DNA from: Undaria pinnatifida
Lineage: Eukaryota; Sar; Phaeophyceae; Laminariales; Alariaceae
Direction: 5' to 3'
Length of the DNA stretch: 64,000 nucleotides
NCBI GenBank assembly: GCA_012845835.1
Contig: JABAKD010000003.1
Location: 3,499,671 to 3,563,670 of the forward strand
Shown: in pieces, positions 51,933 to 62,887 of the stretch
Layout: every line of letters starts with the position of its first letter
How positions within the stretch are numbered: position 1 is the first letter of the stretch
Position numbers and translations under genes: made by a program
The notes under the pieces: model-generated
Database searches by the model: none
What the model was told of the DNA's origin: nothing
What the model saw: only the letters and a program-made list of their open reading frames with translations

Positions 51933-54605
51933 CATTTCACACCTCTCCGACGGGCCTGATCATTTCCCTGGCATCGATGGCAATTTCACCCCAAAGTTGC
52001 TGCAAGCAAAGATGCAACGAAAAGTGGGACGCTGAGGCGATGGGGTGAGCTCGTTGGGTTCCTCCTAAACGGAGGCTCAACACGCAGACAGCTCGTAAGG
52101 TATCCGTGCGCGTGCGCTTATCTGCCGAGGACAGAACATTACATGTTCGGGACCGCCTGGTCTCCGCGCCTATCTGCAGTCGTTACCATCGCGCGTTAAA
52201 GGGCACCTAGTTCAACCGCATTGCGCCTGCTGCCGGCGTCGGATCTGTAGGAATGTGAGCGTCCGAAACTACAACTTGTTTTCATGCAAAAATGACCACA
52301 TATAAACCTGTTTTTTCTCACGTTGTTTGTTTACGTTTAATTATCGTTGTTTGTTTTGCTCTCCTGTGCATTTATACTGTCGGCTTGCATCCTTGTACGT
52401 CCCTCTGGTTTAAAAGTAGTGGTATGTGTAATCGAACAATGAGGCGAATGCCTTGTGAGTGCGATATATATGTTGTCTGAACCTCGTTGGTTGGGGCCAC
52501 GAACTAGTTGACACGTCCCTGGGATCAAGAACTCAAGGCCATAGACTATCCTAGATGTCGATGGAGGGACGCGGTAGACGTCCAGAAACAGCAAAAAAAA
52601 TGAAAAATGTCGTTGGATGTCTGTGAAGCTTTGCGAAGGCTGCCTCGCAAAAAAACTTTCGTCTCCGACAAGAACACCCCCGGGGCTGTGACGAAGCACT
52701 CCCTGACATTACCGGGTTGGCTCATGGGACGCGCGTGCCAGGGATCCGTGTTTTGAACGTCACGTGTGGGGCTTATTGTCAAGCGTCGTATTATTTGCTC
52801 GTTATGTGCGCTCTCCCATCTGCGTCAAGGACACATACATGGTGTTTGGGGAGAGGTTTGGCGACAGTGTACAGGTGGTGGCGTGGCCCGGCTCAGTGGA
52901 ATGCCTGCGGGTTCGGTGCGTACTTCAACCAGGAGATCGACATATCATCACAATCGGGGCTCAAGCCTGTACTGGCCGGGGGTGGTTTTGCGGCCATCTA
53001 CTGCACAGGAAAATCAATAAAATGGCAAGAAAACTACATTCATGTGCAACTTGTGGCGACAATGTGACGTTATTCATGTTGTTGGTGTTCGCGCAGGTGC
53101 ATCTTGAATCGTTCTGACGTACATTATTGAATATGCAAATATACGACATTTATTTAATGCTGCTGCATCGCTCTTACCCTTGGGGCACAGGGTAGTATTG
53201 TATACCACGGATTAAAGCACACCACGGTCATAACTTTTTGAACTTTGAAAATATCATCAATGCGTGTTAATGCAGGGGAGCGGAGTAACTAGCGTACCCT
53301 CGGTGATAAGCACCACGCACAGGAGCCCCGCAGCGGGTGTGGATGATGACGAGGGGGTGTGGTATTGAGTGGGTGTGCTAGCGGGACGTCGGTTACTATC
53401 GACTGCGAACAGACTTGGCCAGACGGCAGAGGGTGTCATAACGAGGAGGTGTGGCGTATTAGTATATTTCGTCTACAACAGGAGTGTGTCCAGACCCGGT
53501 CAGATTGCAGGGTGTGTGATAATAAGGCGGGGTGTTACTGAGGACGTGCGAACATAGTGTGTGTGTTAACAATGGGCGCGCTGAGCCACGAGAGGCGATG
53601 ATGCGAACCCATTTCATGTTTCCACGCAAACTCAATGCCGGTTATAGTAAGACCCACGCTTAAAACCCGGGGATGGCAGAAAATAACAATAATACCTTTC
53701 CTGCGATATTGGAGAACGGTTAACGATGGTATCACGTTCGAGGTTGAAACTCCAGATAATTGTACATCAGAGGTCTTGTCCCACGGAAAAGCTGTATCAT
53801 TCTGACATCTTGAGGTATGAATCGTTCTTTTCTAGCCCACATCCAGCACAAATTTTACCGTTACACCGTAACATCGTATTGGTGAGCGCTGGTTTATAAC
53901 GACAAGTTCCGTCATCTTGCATAAAGTCGGCGATTTTAAGTCAAAGGGAATTCGCGCGTCTAACCCCACAATTTAACGCCTGCGGCGGGCTTAATCGTCG
54001 CTATGCTCGACTTCTAAGTCTGCCTTACTATTATCAATACTCGATTCGCTCGTCTTCGAAGGTTAGGCCTAACTGTGTGTGACACTTTGAAGTTTGATAT
54101 ATTTTCAAGCGTTCGTCCGAACGGGTGTGGTATTCAACGTACCCCCGGTGATACAGTGACGGTCGAAAAAAAGCCCAAAAAATGTACCCACGGGTGTGCT
54201 TTTATAGGGGGGAGTGCTATTCAAGGGGGGGGGCTGCTATCATCCGTGGTGTACGGTAAGCTCTCACCAGCAAGCGAAGCACACAGGGAAAAATACACAG
54301 GCAAACAATACTAAAACCAAACGAAAAACAACACGAAAAAAGGAAGGAACGCTATGTGTAACCAGTATCAGGTGGCAGGTACTCAACGCAGAGAAAGAGA
54401 CCATAACTTGAAAAAAATGGAAGGAACACGTGAACAATCTCAACAGCAGGGGGGGTGATGGATATCCTTTAGCGCACAAACAGGAAATCCCCGGTCGAAG
54501 GCGTCGACTCAAAAGCTTCCACCTCAGCCTCAGCAGCAGCAGCAGCAGCAGCAGCGCCCACAGAGCCCGTGGCACGAGTGGCTTCGTCGATCGTGAGCGT
54601 GGACT
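51933..54605. other. No gene recognised
   Basis: Mostly unique sequence. 53270-53560 has recurrent ggtgt and gataa phrases and loosely resembles 54120-54160 (ggtgtggtatt, then ccggtgata), so an old repeat is likely. A short CAG run lies at 54530-54556. The ORFs at 52717-53117 are overlapping and unsupported. Confidence 0.35.
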
Positions 54606-54655
54606 CCTTGTCTCTCTCCTCTCCTCTCCTCTCCTCTCCTCTCCTCTCCTCTCTC
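54606..54655. repeat. Pentanucleotide CTCCT microsatellite
   Basis: About nine copies of a tctcc pentamer. Confidence 0.9.
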
Positions 54656-54867
54656 TTCCCTCTCGTATATTCTAACGAAAATCATTCATTTGATGGGTTG
54701 CCGTGTTGCCGTGCTATAATATGACGTACATTGGACGTACGTAAAACAAAATACCAGAGGTACAAATACTTGTTTTTAACAGAACAATATGACACCTCCC
54801 ATCATGAAAAAACTCACCCACATAGTATATTACACGTACAAACAACGCAGCTTGCAAATACATAAAC

Positions 54868-54974
54868 TCGTAATGCGCGCGATCGGAGTATCACACACAG
54901 CTTGCAAAGATGAGTTTCGACGAAATCTTCGATCTCACAGCTGGAGGAGTGTATTTTCATTTTTTATAATATAT
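54868..54974 (+). mobile_element. Solo foldback arm
   Basis: Same orientation and extent as the arm at 5923-6031, nearly identical apart from an extra gag near the inner end (ctggaggagtg). Confidence 0.85.
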
Positions 54975-55961
54975 GAGCATTGACTAGAAATTCGTCGAAC
55001 TCACGGCTGACGTCCTTGAAATATTTTTCTAAAATACTGGCGAATATACTGGCCGAGTCTATCAGTAGATTAGTACTGCTATTAAGTACTGAGCCAGTGC
55101 CCTGCCCTACTAAAGGCAGAATCGAAGCTGAGATGGGAAGATTCGCTCCTTCGGATTGGCCAAATATCCACGTCGAGGCCCCAAGAGCCCGAAGATTTTG
55201 GTTTGTTTGCTGTTGCTTTAGGTTCTCGAATACGTTTGATTGTTTTCATGAAAAAATTTAAAACGTCAGCTGTGAGTACGACTGATTGAATGGTTAACAT
55301 TGTGTTGTTTATTTTTCGTATTTTGGGATTTAATTTTTCGAGGAAAAAAAAACTGAAAGCGAAAAGCCTGAAACCGATTCCCACACCCGATCGAGGGCCA
55401 ACACCATGCCGAGAACCTCTCAGCTACAAACGCCCCGCAGACGAGACACACAGAGCACAGGGAGCAGAAGATAATACACATGGGCAGCGTGCTGATATAG
55501 TGCCAGTCCTTGCAGCTTCTATTGCCGTGCCCAAAACTGTGGCCCGTGGCGTCGCCTCTGATCGAATTTATTTCTGCAGTACAAAACCAAAGATCGTGTG
55601 TTCTAGCCAACGACGATGATCTGGCGCTGTTTGGCCAGCATCAACCTGTACTTTGTCGGCGGCAACAAGGCGAAGAAGTCAGGGTGGCCTTACACTAACT
55701 TGTGACGGCCATTGAAAGGCACACGAACAAGCTTCAAGACGATGATGGCCGGCCCCAGACTTCAGTCTCTTGGGCCGTAAATCCCACCCAAAGACCGTGC
55801 GGTTTCATAAACCTTGTACTCCGTATATACTACGTGGGGGCATGCTTTCATGAGCACCACAAACATGAGCACCAGACGTGGACCGACATCTACAGGACCA
55901 CAACATCTTCGACGGCACAGGGGTGGGGGGAAAAACAGGGCTTATAATCGTACACTAGAAA
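54975..55961. other. No gene recognised
   Basis: Several 60-115-residue ORFs on both strands (for example 55266-55610 minus, ARTHDLWFC near its start) but none with a domain I can defend. AT-rich at 55250-55350. Confidence 0.35.
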
Positions 55962-56880
55962 ATAATAAAGTGAAAAGGAAGTACAGGCAAAGATGTGTTA
56001 AAACTGCAGTGGACCACACTACTACCAACCTAATACGCAGGGCATTTCGTGCCTACCTGCCGTCTGCACGATCACCTGACAACCTCTACCAAACGCGCAG
56101 TAGCATATATATGCCTAACGAAGTAACGTCATTGAGCGCGGGCACATCAAGCGCTCCTTTCGAAACAATGACGATTTGTGCCTCTCCCCCTCGTGTTCAA
56201 TAGTGGTGACATATCATAACCACATCATCTCGCTCTTGCTTTAATTTGTAAGATGTATCTCTGTCTTAGAATTGGCGACTTTAGAGCCCCACATCGGCAA
56301 GGTAAAAATCATGGGCGTAAAAACGCACATAAGCTAATAATTACCGGAAAAGGAAGTACGGGCGCAGGCATGTTAAACTGCGGTAGACCGCACTACCAAC
56401 CTATAAAGCAGGGTATTTCTTACTCACCGTCTGCATGATCGCCTCCCAACTTATGCCAAACGAAGTATGACTAACGGAGTAACGTAAGTTAGCGCGGGCA
56501 CACCAAGCGTTCCTTTTCAAAACGCCGACGATTGCACTTTTCCACCTGAACAGAGTTTTCGAAAAATGGGAACGGAGCCTAAAATGAGAACCAAGCGTTA
56601 TCTCCAGAACCATGTGGTGTATCATAGAACCGAAATGATCCTGCGAAACCCCTTGACCAGCCCTGTGAGAGGAGCTCGTCAGAACGGTCATGCTTACCTG
56701 CGTGCTCAATGGTGGTGACATTACATGGCCACATCACCTCGCCTGTTGTATTTAGCAATAAGTATCTCTTTCTTATAATTGCCATGTCAGAGCCCCACAC
56801 CAGCACGGTGAAATCATGGTAATTACATGGTTGCACCAATCGATTGAAAAATTCTATCTTGCGATCATGCACAATAATAA
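55962..56880. repeat. Tandem duplication of repeat S (copies 2 and 3)
   Basis: 55962-56312 and 56336-56880 share aaaggaagtac, ccaacctat/ccaacctaat, cgtctgca, agcgcgggcaca, ggtggtgaca or gtggtgacat, and gagccccaca. The second copy carries about 130-190 bp extra (about 56560-56700). The 3' part of the second copy is also found inverted at 9975-10132. A 97-residue minus-strand ORF (56579-56872) spans the extra segment, but the other copies do not keep it open. Confidence 0.75.
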
Positions 56881-56949
56881 CAAATTACAAAGCTATTAAT
56901 GTGTTAGAATTATACTATTAATAACATAGAATCTGCTACAATAATAAAC

Positions 56950-58055
56950 AATACCAGGCAGGTGATATGAATGGATGCATTATTGCTACAACCGTCAGGT
57001 TTGTTCCCTTCAAGGACTTATACTTTCCGTGCACATATTGAAGTGTCCCGCCCGCCTCTCGCCCTCCGCCCCCCGCGCCCCCCCGATCCCTCTTGTTCAA
57101 ACGCCCCACCTAAAATCAAAATCTGCCAGAGCAGTGCAACACTACCAGCCAGCTGATATCACCTCATTATCTTTGTAGTCATCCATGCCGTAGCTCCACT
57201 TCATTCCCCTCCTCCCCCCCCCCCCCCTTTTTTTTCCTGTCCCCTCTTGTTCAAAGGACCAACCTAAAATCGAAATCGGCCAGAGAAATAAGCACTTGTT
57301 CTACGCAATTGAGATTAATTCATTATCGTTCTAGCCATCCATGACGTAGCTTTAATTCATCCGCCCGCGCCGCCCCCCCCCCCCCCACAACGCCGGTCCC
57401 CCTCCCAACACCCCCTCCTTCCCCACCCGCACGATCGCCTAGACCTAGCACCACGCGTACAGCAAGCCCCTACAGCTATGCGACCTAAAGCTGTTAAAAA
57501 CTCTTTTGCCCCGCCCCCCCGCACACACCCCTTCGAACACTCCGCCCTCTCCTCACTGGTTGTGCGACTCACAGTATATACATAATAAACTGGCGCATTC
57601 CTTCCAAAACCGTCAGATTCATCTCCTTAAAGGATTTATAGTTTCCACGCACATTTTGAGTTGCCCCGCCCATCTCCCCCATCCCCCCTCCCGCCTCCTC
57701 TTGTTCAAACCCATACCCCCATGCTCCGAAAACTCCGCCCTCCCCTCACCGGTTATACGACCTACAGGATACCCTTGATAAACTGATGCATTTCCTTCCA
57801 CAGCTGTCAGATTTTGCCTCCCTCCAAAACAGATTTTATAGTTATCGTGCACATATTGACTAACATCACCCTGTTGACCCTGATGGCTACGCTGTAGTCC
57901 CAAGGGGAGTCGCCGACCTATATCCTTAGTCTAATGAGGACACACAACCCGTAATACGCGCGATCGGAGTATCACACACAGCTTGCAAAGACGAGCTTCG
58001 ACAAAATCTTCGATCCCACAGCTAGCTGGAGTGTATTATTATTTTTAGAATATAC
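56950..58055 (-). mobile_element. Foldback element, left half (body and arm)
   Basis: The reverse complement of the 4215-5560 organisation: C-rich subrepeats (cccgcccgcctctcgccctc, then ttgttcaaa, then tgatgcatttccttcc), then agtcgccgacctatatcc and the arm (57930-58050). G-rich strands lie on the outer minus side. Faces the half at 58400-58640 across about 345 bp. Confidence 0.8.
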
Positions 58056-58399
58056 GAAGTACGTGTAGTCTATAGAAGCAGGGGTCCCGCAATGAGGCGG
58101 TAGCGGTACAAAAGTACTCGCTGGATTCGCAATGTGTTTCCCTGGTCTCATCGTTCGCAGCCACAGAGCTCGTCTCTCTCAACTCCACGAGGCATCAGCA
58201 CGGCCGCTAGTTGATCCGGATGTAGACTGTAGTTGATGGATGAAAATATCAGTGTAATGTGAAGAACACAAACTGCAAGCAGGGCGAAATACAAACGGGC
58301 AAAACAAAAGCTTGAAGCTTGAAAACGGTACAGACTTTGATCATCTGGGGGGGAGCAGAGGAGCCTGGGGGCCTGGGGGTGTCCAAACGTCGAAAACAT
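58056..58399. other. Centre of the foldback pair, no gene recognised
   Basis: About 345 bp of unrelated sequence between inverted arms. Short minus-strand frames only. It could be the internal region of a foldback element or a later insertion. Confidence 0.45.
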
Positions 58400-58640
58400 G
58401 TTATTATAAAAAACGAAAATACACTCCAGCTGTGAGATCGAATTATTTGTCGAAACTCATCTTTGCAAGCTGTGTGTGATACATACTCCGATCGCGCGTA
58501 CAACGGGTTGTGTGTCCTCATTAAGGATATAGGTCGGCGACTTCCCTTGCAACTACAGAGCAGCTATCAGGGTCAACAGGGTGATGTTAGTTTGTCTGTG
58601 CGCGGAAACGGAAAAACCCGTTTCTGAGGGGGACAAAATG
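58400..58640 (-). mobile_element. Foldback element, right half
   Basis: Arm 58400-58505 (gatcgaattatttg variant), then ggtcggcgac, cagggtcaacagggtgatg and tgtgcgcggaaacgg, then truncated before the G-rich body. The inverted partner of 57870-58055. Confidence 0.85.
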
Positions 58641-58894
58641 TGACAGCTCAAGCATAGTCTATACCTGAAACCTGCAACACATACCATGCCGTAACAAGCT
58701 GAAAGCAAAAAGCAAAAAATGTCAACGGTCGCGAAGTGGGGCGCCAGCGCTGATGCACCATCCAGCGGCCGCTGCGGTGCAGGCATCACTCAGGCCTGAA
58801 AAAAGAGCGCAGTGTGCCCTCACAACTAGCCGACCATATAGCCTGCTGCTGCAAGGGCAATGAACGGTGTCGTGAAGCACGAGATTGGGGCCAC

Positions 58895-59862
58895 ATATGA
58901 GGCCAATGCCGTCCATAGTCAGTTCCTAGGGTTTGTTAATATGTTTGTTTTCTCGTTTCATTTTCGTGCTTCCTCTTCTTGTCTTGTCTTTCTTGCCTTT
59001 GTCTTGTCTTTCCTTTCCTTTCCTTTCCTTTCCTTTTTCGCTTTCTTTTCTTTCCTTTTCTTTTTCGCTTTCTTTTCTTTTCTTTTCTTTCCTTTCCTTT
59101 CCTTTCCTTTCCTTTCCTTTCCTTTCCTTTCCTTTCCTTTCCTTTCCTTTCCTTTCCTTTCCTTTCCTTTCCTTTCCTTTCCTTTCCTTTCCTTTCCTTT
59201 CCTTTCCTTTCCTTTCCTTTCCTTTCCTTTCCTTTCCTTTCCTTCCTTTCCTTTCCTTTCCTTTCCTTTCCTTTCCTTTCCTTTCCTTTCCTTTCCTTTC
59301 CTTTCCTTCCTTTCCTTTCCTTTCCTTTCCTTTCCTTTCCTTTCCTTTCCTTTCCTTTCCTTTCCTTTCCTTTCCTTTCCTTTCCTTTCCTTTCCTTTCC
59401 TTTCCTTTCCTTTCCTTTCCTTTCCTTTCCTTTCCTTTCCTTTCCTTTCCTTTCCTTTCCTTTCCTTTCCTTTCCTTTCCTTTCCTTTCCTTTCCTTTCC
59501 TTCCTTTCCTTTCCTTTCCTTTCCTTTCCTTTCCTTTCCTTTCCTTTCCTTTCCTTTCCTTTCCTTTCCTTTCCTTTCCTTTTCTTTTCTTTTCTTTCCT
59601 TTTTCGTTATCTTCTTTTTTTCTTTTCTTTGTTTCTTTTTTTCTTATAACTTGCGTCTGACGTGCGTATGTGTAGTGATTAGGTACTACGTGTAACATAC
59701 ACGTGGCAGTCTTTCCTGGTTGGCAAGCGGTATAGTCGGCTTTTTCAGGCGCGAGTAGTGAGACGTATGCACCAGTATGGACCTGGCACATCGTAGGCTG
59801 ACTCCTGATTTCGCTTTTTATATGTTTCTGGCGGAGGCATGAATTGCGCCAGTTGTGATATA
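58895..59862 (+). mobile_element. Pyrimidine-microsatellite element, copy 2 (left part)
   Basis: The left flank gccgtccatagtcagttcct and right flank tgcgtctgacgtgcgtatg, gagacgtatgcacc and gacctggcacatcgtagg match 26245-26690. The element stops at agttgtgatat (59851-59861) and resumes at aactgtgatatgtgcgtg (60583-60600), where repeat R follows. A foldback element sits between. Confidence 0.85.
59010..59600. repeat. CCTTT pentanucleotide microsatellite, about 590 bp
   Basis: More than 110 copies of cctttc-phase pentamers, nearly pure from 59080 to 59582, with three 1-unit interruptions (ccttccttt) near 59240, 59305 and 59500. One strand is all pyrimidine with mirror symmetry, so triplex/H-DNA is possible. 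The ORFs through it on both strands (poly-LSFPF or poly-GKERK) are artefacts. The shorter degenerate tract at 26300-26470 occupies the same place in copy 1. Confidence 0.97.
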
Positions 59863-60589
59863 TTTTAAAAATAAATAGACTAGACTCTATACACTCCAGC
59901 TGTGAGATCGAATATTTTGTCGAAACTCATATTTGCAAGCTGTGTGTGATACTCCGATCGCGCGTATTACGGGTTGACAATTAATTGTGTGTCCTCGTGT
60001 TTTATTTTTATTTTTTATTTTTGCACACTTTTTCTTTCCATCTTCTGGACAAGCCGTGGTCACAGGTGTCATCCCTTCTCCTCCCCGGTTCTTGCATTCA
60101 ATTTTTATCGCGCATAGGGTTCAGCAATCCCACTGCTCGTCGATTGCTCATCGAGTGTTGCTAACTCACGCTCTTCTTGCGCTTTCCGCAAGTCAATTTG
60201 TTGTGCACAAGAAAAAGTCCCAACGAATCTATACGAGTATGCACTCGGCGGGGCTCGAACTCACGAAACTTACCTATACCAGGATCGAGGATAACCTGAT
60301 ACGCCACCGGGGCGACCGGTTTAAAGGTCGGCGACTCCCCTTGGGACTACAGCAGTGTAGCTTGTACCAGGGTCAACAGGGTGATGTTGGTCAGTCTGTG
60401 CGCGGAAACTATAAAACTCGCTTTTGAGGCGGACAAATCTGACAACTGTGGAGGGAAATGCATCAGTTTATCAAGTGAATCCTGTGAGTCGTACAACCGG
60501 TGGGGGTAGGGCGGAGTTTTTAAGGACGTGGAGGCCTGGGTTTGATCAAGAGGAAACAGGGGGGGCGGGGAACGGGCGGGGCAACTGTG
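59863..60589 (-). mobile_element. Foldback arm and body with a nested SINE
   Basis: Arm 59885-59998, interrupted by the SINE at 59997-60322, then the outer segment and body (ggtcggcgac, gtcaacagggtgatgttgg, tgcatcagtttatcaagtg, then a G-rich run). The insertion is bordered by tgtgatat on both sides (59854-59861 and 60586-60593), a candidate 8-bp target duplication, with copy 1 at 26683-26690 as the empty site. Confidence 0.75.
59997..60322 (-). mobile_element. tRNA-derived SINE, copy 2
   Basis: Minus-strand reading: head with ccggtggcgtatcagg and gttcgagccccgccg, body, then tail gaaagaaaaagtgtgc followed by A/T-rich sequence (59998-60030 complement). It interrupts the foldback arm between gtgtcctc and aggtcggcgac, which are close together in other arms. 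Confidence 0.8.
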
Positions 60590-60712
60590 ATATGTGCGTG
60601 TACTGCCCTTGCTTGGTTTGTTTATGTTTTTTCCTCCCCTTGGGTATTCCTCAGCTCCAGAGTGCCTGGAGCCTGTCCACTGTGACCACGGACTTGATGC
60701 GAGAACAACATA
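60590..60712 (+). repeat. Dispersed repeat R, copy 3 (right part of the split element)
   Basis: ggtattcctcagctccagag, then ctggagcctgtcc, then gaccacggacttgatg, then gagaacaac. It completes the microsatellite element begun at 58895. Confidence 0.85.
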
Positions 60713-62243
60713 CGAATCCGCCATCAACGTATTCTGACTGGTTGGAGAAGAAAGTACTCGCTGCACATAGCGACCAGGCCGCAAGTTTAGGAAAATCTGT
60801 CACACCTTTACGTCATTTCTACAACAAGCGATGACGTGGACGGACTTGCGCTTGGCATACGTGGGTAGGGTATAGGCATGATACGAGGCACGCAGGCAGG
60901 TGGAAAACGGACAATGGAATCTTCGCTACGATACATCAACCAGCTGTCGTCGATTCGTTCTGACTGCTGGTGCATGTCCAGCGATAAGACCACCCATTGG
61001 TCCCCCACATCCACCTGTTGACATACTTTCAGACAGGTGCTGACGTGACGAGACTCGCCATGGGAGTAGGTAGGGGTAAGTGTCTACATGTAGGGGGTGC
61101 GCAGGTGGGAAAATGACTGGGGGGGCAAAAGATCTAAGTGTAGAGGCAGACTGCAGATACGAGTAAGACGACATGGACATGCCACCCAGCCCAACGACAG
61201 GTTGGTCTGTCCAACTGCTGCGCCACGTTTTGTAACATCGTTTTACTTGCACCACCACCAAACAGCCATCTCCAGCCCGCCGTTCTAATACATCATACGC
61301 AGCAAGACCTCAGAGTAGACAGACTCGAGAAGTACACAATCATCACCACACAGAGGAAAAAGGTATCTATCCCGGACATCGAGCATCATGCGTGTAGCCG
61401 GCCGTCGGACGGGCACGCCGAATCTTCTAGGTCTAATGGGCGTCGCCCTCTGCATAAGGCTGGCGGATGCCACATGCGACACCTCAGAGTGAGTTTCAAC
61501 AGTGTTCCATTCGATGCGCTTGAGAGTTGCTGCGTCCAGCAGCTGTGATTGCATTTCACTCCTTTGGAAGATCCGAGGAGGGAAAACATATTGCAAAACC
61601 CCGATGACCACAGCACACACCGCAGCCACACCAGGCAAAGCTCGGGTTGCGGGGATAGGCTGTGGTGTGGACCGCGGTGTGGAGAGAGCAGTGCGAGGCG
61701 CATGCGTTATATTGACTATTTGTTTTGCTTATTGCATTACTGCGCGCTCTTAGGAGGCCGTTGATCACAACCCGATCGACGTCCTCATGTTTGCTATTTA
61801 GTCTAGACTAGCCTATGCTAAACGTGGGTCTCAAAATGAGGTATCCTTGTCGTTGTGCAAGGCAGGAGATCTATGCAGGTAGATTCAGCGCCCCCAGCAT
61901 GCTATCAATGAGCGTGTGCGTGTCCACGCTTTTCACGCGCTTTAGATATGATTCCCTCTCGGCACAACGAGCTCACATGCGTATGTAATGTCTCCCGTGT
62001 TTAGTCTACTTGTAGGCGTGCGTGTTCACCTGCTTTACATATCCTAATATTGCCAACGGCTTTGCTCGGGTTACTCGGGCAAGTCTGTTGCTGCGTCCAT
62101 TGCTCTCTCTCGTCGTTATTGTTTTTGCCTGTCTGGTGGGTGGATCCGAGTCGGTAAATCGGATGTTGTTGTGAAGCCGAGAATGCTCGCTCGAGCGATG
62201 GGTCCAAAGGCATGACACCGCCGTACATTACAATACAGTAGCA
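60713..62243. other. No confident gene
   Basis: 60830-61130 is a weak tandem duplication of about 205 bp (tgacgtgga/tgacgtgac, then gtaggg and ggcaggtggaaaa or cgcaggtgggaaaa). 61285-61638 (minus) encodes 117 residues with a hydrophobic N-terminus (GVAAVCAVVIGVLQYVF) and otherwise ordinary composition. It could be a small secreted or membrane protein, but nothing else supports it. Confidence 0.3.
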
Positions 62244-62295
62244 GTGCTGGTTGTTGTTGTCGTTGTTATTGTTGTTGTTGTTGTTGTTGTTGCAT

Positions 62296-62354
<59 letters not shown>

Positions 62355-62440
62355 GTTGTTGTGATCTTCACATTACAACTCCTTGCCCGTACTCAAGTCG
62401 TCGGTGGTTGCAGGACAGGCTCCAATCATTCTGCCGTGAG
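62244..62440 (-). repeat. GTT microsatellite joined to inverted R fragment
   Basis: 62246-62360 is (GTT)n with a few interruptions. Its reverse complement (AAC)n follows ggagcctgtcctgcaacca, as AAC follows R at 26808. So the microsatellite grew from the AAC tail of repeat R. Here R is inverted and diverged. Confidence 0.75.
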
Positions 62441-62534
62441 TTGTGGTGGAACAGTGCAGCACGAGTCCTCTGACAAGAAATCTGAAATCTCTCAGGCTGT
62501 CGTATGTTCCAAGTCCTGCTTTTTTCGGTTTCCA

Positions 62535-62887
62535 AGGATACGTTTTCGCAGTTTTTTTTTTCTTTTTCTCACACCTTTTTTCTTTCCAGCTTCTGGACAC
62601 GCCGTGGTCGCAGGTGTCGTCCGTTCTTTCCCCTGGTTCTTGCTTTCAATTTTTATCACGCACAGGGTTCAGCAATCCCTCTGCTCGTCGATTTTCATCG
62701 AGTGTTGCTAACTCACGCTCTCGCGCTTTCCGAAGTCAATTTGTGCACGAGAAAAACTCCCAACAAATTTATACGGTAGCATGCACTCGGCGGGGCTCGA
62801 ATTCATGACATGAGACTGACCTATACCAGGCTCGAGGATAACCTGATACGCCACCGTGGCGATATCATGTTGTACGAGTACCAGGTA
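62535..62887 (-). mobile_element. tRNA-derived SINE, copy 3
   Basis: Minus-strand reading: tacctggtact, then gccacggtggcgtatcagg, attcgagccccgccg, body, ccagaagctggaaagaaa, then an A-rich tail (62552-62580 complement). The longest of the three copies, with head upstream sequence shared with copy 1 (tacctggtat at 1542). Confidence 0.82.

Noticed and set aside
58860-59791. Long ORFs on both strands (up to 277 residues) through 59.0-59.6 kb
   Set aside because: They translate a CCTTT pentanucleotide repeat. All frames stay open because the repeat lacks stop codons. No coding evidence.
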